Positions 4,976 to 7,032 of a stretch of 7,032 bases of DNA are shown piece by piece. This DNA comes from Dehalococcoidales bacterium. GTDB lineage: Bacteria > Chloroflexota > Dehalococcoidia > E44-bin15. Position 1 is the stretch's first letter; each line of letters starts with the position of its first letter. The stretch spans positions 1 to 7,032 of the forward strand of contig JAUWZB010000043.1 in the NCBI GenBank assembly GCA_030615555.1, written 5' to 3'. The translations under genes were made by a program, and so were the position numbers. The notes beneath the pieces were generated by a model that worked only from the letters and a program-made list of their open reading frames with translations, was not told where the DNA came from and did not search any database.

Positions 4976-5959
4976 ATGCCCAAACAAATGATTGTCGGTG
5001 TCGATTTAGGGGGCAGCAAGATAAATGTTATCCTGTCAGACTCTAGCGGCAACATTAAGGAGCGAGACCTGAGGGATACCCTTGCTCATGAAGGGCCTGA
5101 AGCAGTTATCAAGCGGATCATCGAGTCCATCAAGCAGGTTGCATCTGGAGCGGACATTGCGGGCATCGGGATTGGTGCTGCCGGTGCCTGCGAGACCTCC
5201 ACCGGTGTTATCACCCTCTCCCCAAACCTGCCAGGGTGGCATAACATCCCCCTTAAAGACATAATCCAGCGAGAATTCAGCCTTCCCACCTACCTGGAAA
5301 ATGATGCCACCGTCGCTGCATTAGGGGAGCATTATTTTGGCGGTGGGGTAGGCATCGAAAATCTCGTCTACGTGACGGTGGGCACCGGGATCGGTGGCGG
5401 GATAATAATCGGTGGCCAGCTTTATCGGGGCGCATCGGGGAGCGCCGGCGAGATCGGGCATATGACCATCGATATCAATGGCCCTCGTTGCAACTGTGGC
5501 AACATTGGCTGCTGGGAGACCCTCGCCTCCGGGACCGCCCTGGCCAGGGAGGCGGTGAGGCAGGTTGAGGCTGGCGCCCAAACCACCATCTTGAATTTTG
5601 CGGCGGGGGACCCAAGGGCGGGGAGGGAAGGGGGGAGTACGAAAAAAGTCAGCGCACAGAGCGTTTTTCTAGCTGCCCAGGATGGCGACCGGCTGGCCAA
5701 GGAATTGATTTCACGCACCGGCTATTACCTAGGAGTGGGACTGGTCAACCTAGTCAATATCTTCAATCCCCAGCTCGTCCTGATCGGGGGCGGCTTATCC
5801 CAGATGGGCCCGCTGCTTCTCGACCCGGCCATCAAAGTGGTCAGGGAGCGCGCCTTTGAGCTACCAGCCAGGGCGGTTCGTATTGAACCAGCCCGGCTGG
5901 GGGCCGATGCCGGGGCCATGGGGGCGGTGGCCCTAGTGCTCCAGGAAAAATTTAGCTGA
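4976..5959 (+). CDS. ROK-family sugar kinase, probable glucokinase
   Basis: Phosphorylates a hexose, most likely glucose, using ATP in the cytoplasm. The 327-residue product is normal for ROK kinases. It has the N-terminal phosphate-binding VGVDLGGSKINV (7-18), GIGAAGACE (65-73), the catalytic Asp110 in YLENDATVAALGEHYFGG (106-123), VGTGIGGGIII (135-145), and the zinc and sugar-binding segment GEIGHMTID (158-166) with His162, followed by Cys172-x-Cys174-x4-Cys179 and Glu181. The C-terminal half has FNPQLVLIGGGLS (263-275) and ends with GADAGAMGAVALV. The reading frame is open back to 4835, but that part runs over the flavoprotein gene and lacks kinase sequence. ATG 4976 has AGGG 5 nt upstream and gives a family-like N-terminus. 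No helix-turn-helix domain is present, so it is an enzyme rather than a ROK repressor. N-acetylmannosamine or mannose specificity cannot be ruled out. Its stop is 2 nt from the convergent gene. Confidence 0.92.
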   Translation: MPKQMIVGVDLGGSKINVILSDSSGNIKERDLRDTLAHEGPEAVIKRIIESIKQVASGADIAGIGIGAAGACETSTGVITLSPNLPGWHNIPLKDIIQREFSLPTYLENDATVAALGEHYFGGGVGIENLVYVTVGTGIGGGIIIGGQLYRGASGSAGEIGHMTIDINGPRCNCGNIGCWETLASGTALAREAVRQVEAGAQTTILNFAAGDPRAGREGGSTKKVSAQSVFLAAQDGDRLAKELISRTGYYLGVGLVNLVNIFNPQLVLIGGGLSQMGPLLLDPAIKVVRERAFELPARAVRIEPARLGADAGAMGAVALVLQEKFS

Positions 5960-5961
5960 AT

Positions 5962-7032
5962 CTACGCTACTGCCCCCGATTCGCGCAATTCCGCGATGCC
6001 TTCCTTGGTGTAGCCCAGGCTCCGCAGAATCTCCTCGGTATGCTGGCCTGGCCGAGGTGCGGTGCTTCTTACCGCTCCGGGGGTCTCCGAGAGCTTGATG
6101 GAGATGCCCACCTGCTTAACCTTTCCCAGCGTGGGGTGGTCGATCTCCACCACCATCTTGCGGTGAACTACCTGAGGGTCGGAGAAGACCTCGTCCACGG
6201 AATTGACGGGGGCCACGCAGACGTCGGTTTGCCTGAGGAGTTCGACCCATTCATCCCTCGTTTTGGTGCGGAAGATCTCCCGAAAACTGGAGGCGATCTC
6301 ATCCCATTTTCCCTGATTCCACTCGTAAGCGATGAGATCCTCCCTGCCTAGCGCCCGACAGAGGTTCTCATAGAACCAGGGCTCAAGGGCCCCGATGCTC
6401 ACATACTTACCGTCTTTTGTTTCATAGATCCCATAGAAGGGTGCCCCACCGATCACGAGTAGGTCCCCTCGGGTAGGCACCCGGCCCGTAGCGAAGTAGC
6501 CCGCAGCTTCGCCATGCATCAGCGAAACGACGCCATCCGTCATGGCGATGTCCACATGCTGCCCCTTGCCCGTGCGCTCCCTGGCCATCAGGGCTGCCGT
6601 GATCCCGAGGGCGGCCTGCATACCCCCCGCCGCATAATCGCCGATCAGGTTGACCGTCATTACGGGGGGGCCACCCCGTGGGCCGATCATACTCTGGGCA
6701 CCACCCGTCGATATGTAGTTGATGTCATGCCCGGGAAGCTGCGCATAGGGGCCATCTTGCCCATAGCCCGTAATGGAACAATAGATTATTCTGGGGTTTA
6801 TCTCCCTGATGGTTTCGTAATCCACGCCCAGGCGTTTCACCACCCCTGGGCGGAACTCGTCAGCAATGACATCAGCCTGCTCCGCAAGCTTATAAAAGAC
6901 CTCACGAGCCTGATCTATCTTCAGGTTCAACACGATGCTCCGCTTATTACGCCCCTCGGCATTATAGGCCCTCCCTCTCTCCTCCTCCTCGGTGCTCTGC
7001 GGCTGAATCGCTAAAGAAACGCGCCCGCCCCC
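5962..7032 (-). CDS. Family III CoA-transferase fold protein, probable alpha-methylacyl-CoA racemase; N-terminus beyond window
   Basis: CaiB/BaiF superfamily; 356 residues are visible and about 40 should lie past 7032. The frame stays open to the edge, and the conserved RNKRSIVLNLK is split by a GTG at 6933, so that GTG is internal and not the start. Typical segments are ADVIADEFRPGVVKRLG, ITGYGQDGPYAQLPGHDINY, GDYAAGGMQAALGI, RTGKGQHVDIAMTDG, GGAPFYGIYETKDGKYVSIG and a C-terminal PGQHTEEILRSLGY. The three acid-base residues of alpha-methylacyl-CoA racemase are all present: His (codon 6729-6727), Asp (6639-6637) and Glu (6384-6382). Their spacing of 30 and 85 residues equals that in the human (122/152/237) and mycobacterial (126/156/241) enzymes as I recall them. 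Racemization of 2-methylacyl-CoA is therefore likely, though related CoA-transferases are numerous, and an Asp also sits near the formyl-CoA transferase nucleophile position (MTDG). It converges on the kinase gene with no terminator between. Confidence 0.85.
   Translation of the reverse strand, partial: GGGRVSLAIQPQSTEEEERGRAYNAEGRNKRSIVLNLKIDQAREVFYKLAEQADVIADEFRPGVVKRLGVDYETIREINPRIIYCSITGYGQDGPYAQLPGHDINYISTGGAQSMIGPRGGPPVMTVNLIGDYAAGGMQAALGITAALMARERTGKGQHVDIAMTDGVVSLMHGEAAGYFATGRVPTRGDLLVIGGAPFYGIYETKDGKYVSIGALEPWFYENLCRALGREDLIAYEWNQGKWDEIASSFREIFRTKTRDEWVELLRQTDVCVAPVNSVDEVFSDPQVVHRKMVVEIDHPTLGKVKQVGISIKLSETPGAVRSTAPRPGQHTEEILRSLGYTKEGIAELRESGAVA

Noticed and set aside
6931..6933. GTG at 6933 as start of the racemase-like gene
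   Set aside because: The frame continues to the window edge with the conserved motif RNKRS just upstream, so the gene is truncated by the window rather than starting here.
6514..7014. Plus-strand open frame of 166 codons
   Set aside because: Antisense to the racemase-like gene, whose catalytic residues are conserved; no motif in the plus-strand product.

Overview
The window reads as chromosome of an anaerobic bacterium with GC-rich, tightly packed genes. The bacterial reading rests on Shine-Dalgarno sites before nearly every gene, frequent GTG and TTG starts, and a bacterial cysE/cysK pair and ROK kinase. The anaerobic reading rests on a sulfide-using homocysteine system typical of methanogens and anaerobic bacteria, and on an iron-sulfur flavoprotein. 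Dehalococcoidia-like Chloroflexota would fit, but nothing here is a phylogenetic marker, so that placement is a guess.

Layout. Positions 4260 down to 1 (minus strand) hold a six-gene run: cysK, cysE, a DUF39/COG1900 homocysteine biosynthesis protein, a NIL-domain 2x[4Fe-4S] ferredoxin-like protein, a UPF0280/COG2122 ApbE-like protein, and cutA (cut off at the window start). Most of these genes overlap or nearly touch. The exception is a 74-nt gap before the ferredoxin gene. A plausible sigma-70-type promoter lies just upstream of cysK. At 4341-4925 (minus) is an iron-sulfur flavoprotein of the Isf type. A 50-bp divergent promoter region separates it from a ROK-family sugar kinase on the plus strand (4976-5959). 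Converging on the kinase with a 2-nt gap is a family III CoA-transferase-fold protein that carries the His/Asp/Glu residues of alpha-methylacyl-CoA racemase. Its N-terminus lies beyond position 7032.

How the genes fit together. CysE makes O-acetylserine from serine and acetyl-CoA, and CysK turns it into cysteine with sulfide. The next three genes are the set linked in Methanosarcina acetivorans to making homocysteine from aspartate semialdehyde and sulfide. The operon therefore appears to join both entry points of sulfide into amino acids, with CutA as an unexplained passenger. The flavoprotein upstream could supply electrons, but that is only a contextual guess. The kinase and the racemase-like protein look metabolically unrelated to it.

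Four likely starts are GTG or TTG rather than ATG (cysE 3329, DUF39 2610, UPF0280 917, cutA 195). No RNA genes, CRISPR arrays, mobile elements or large repeats were seen. No gene-free stretch exceeds 80 nt.
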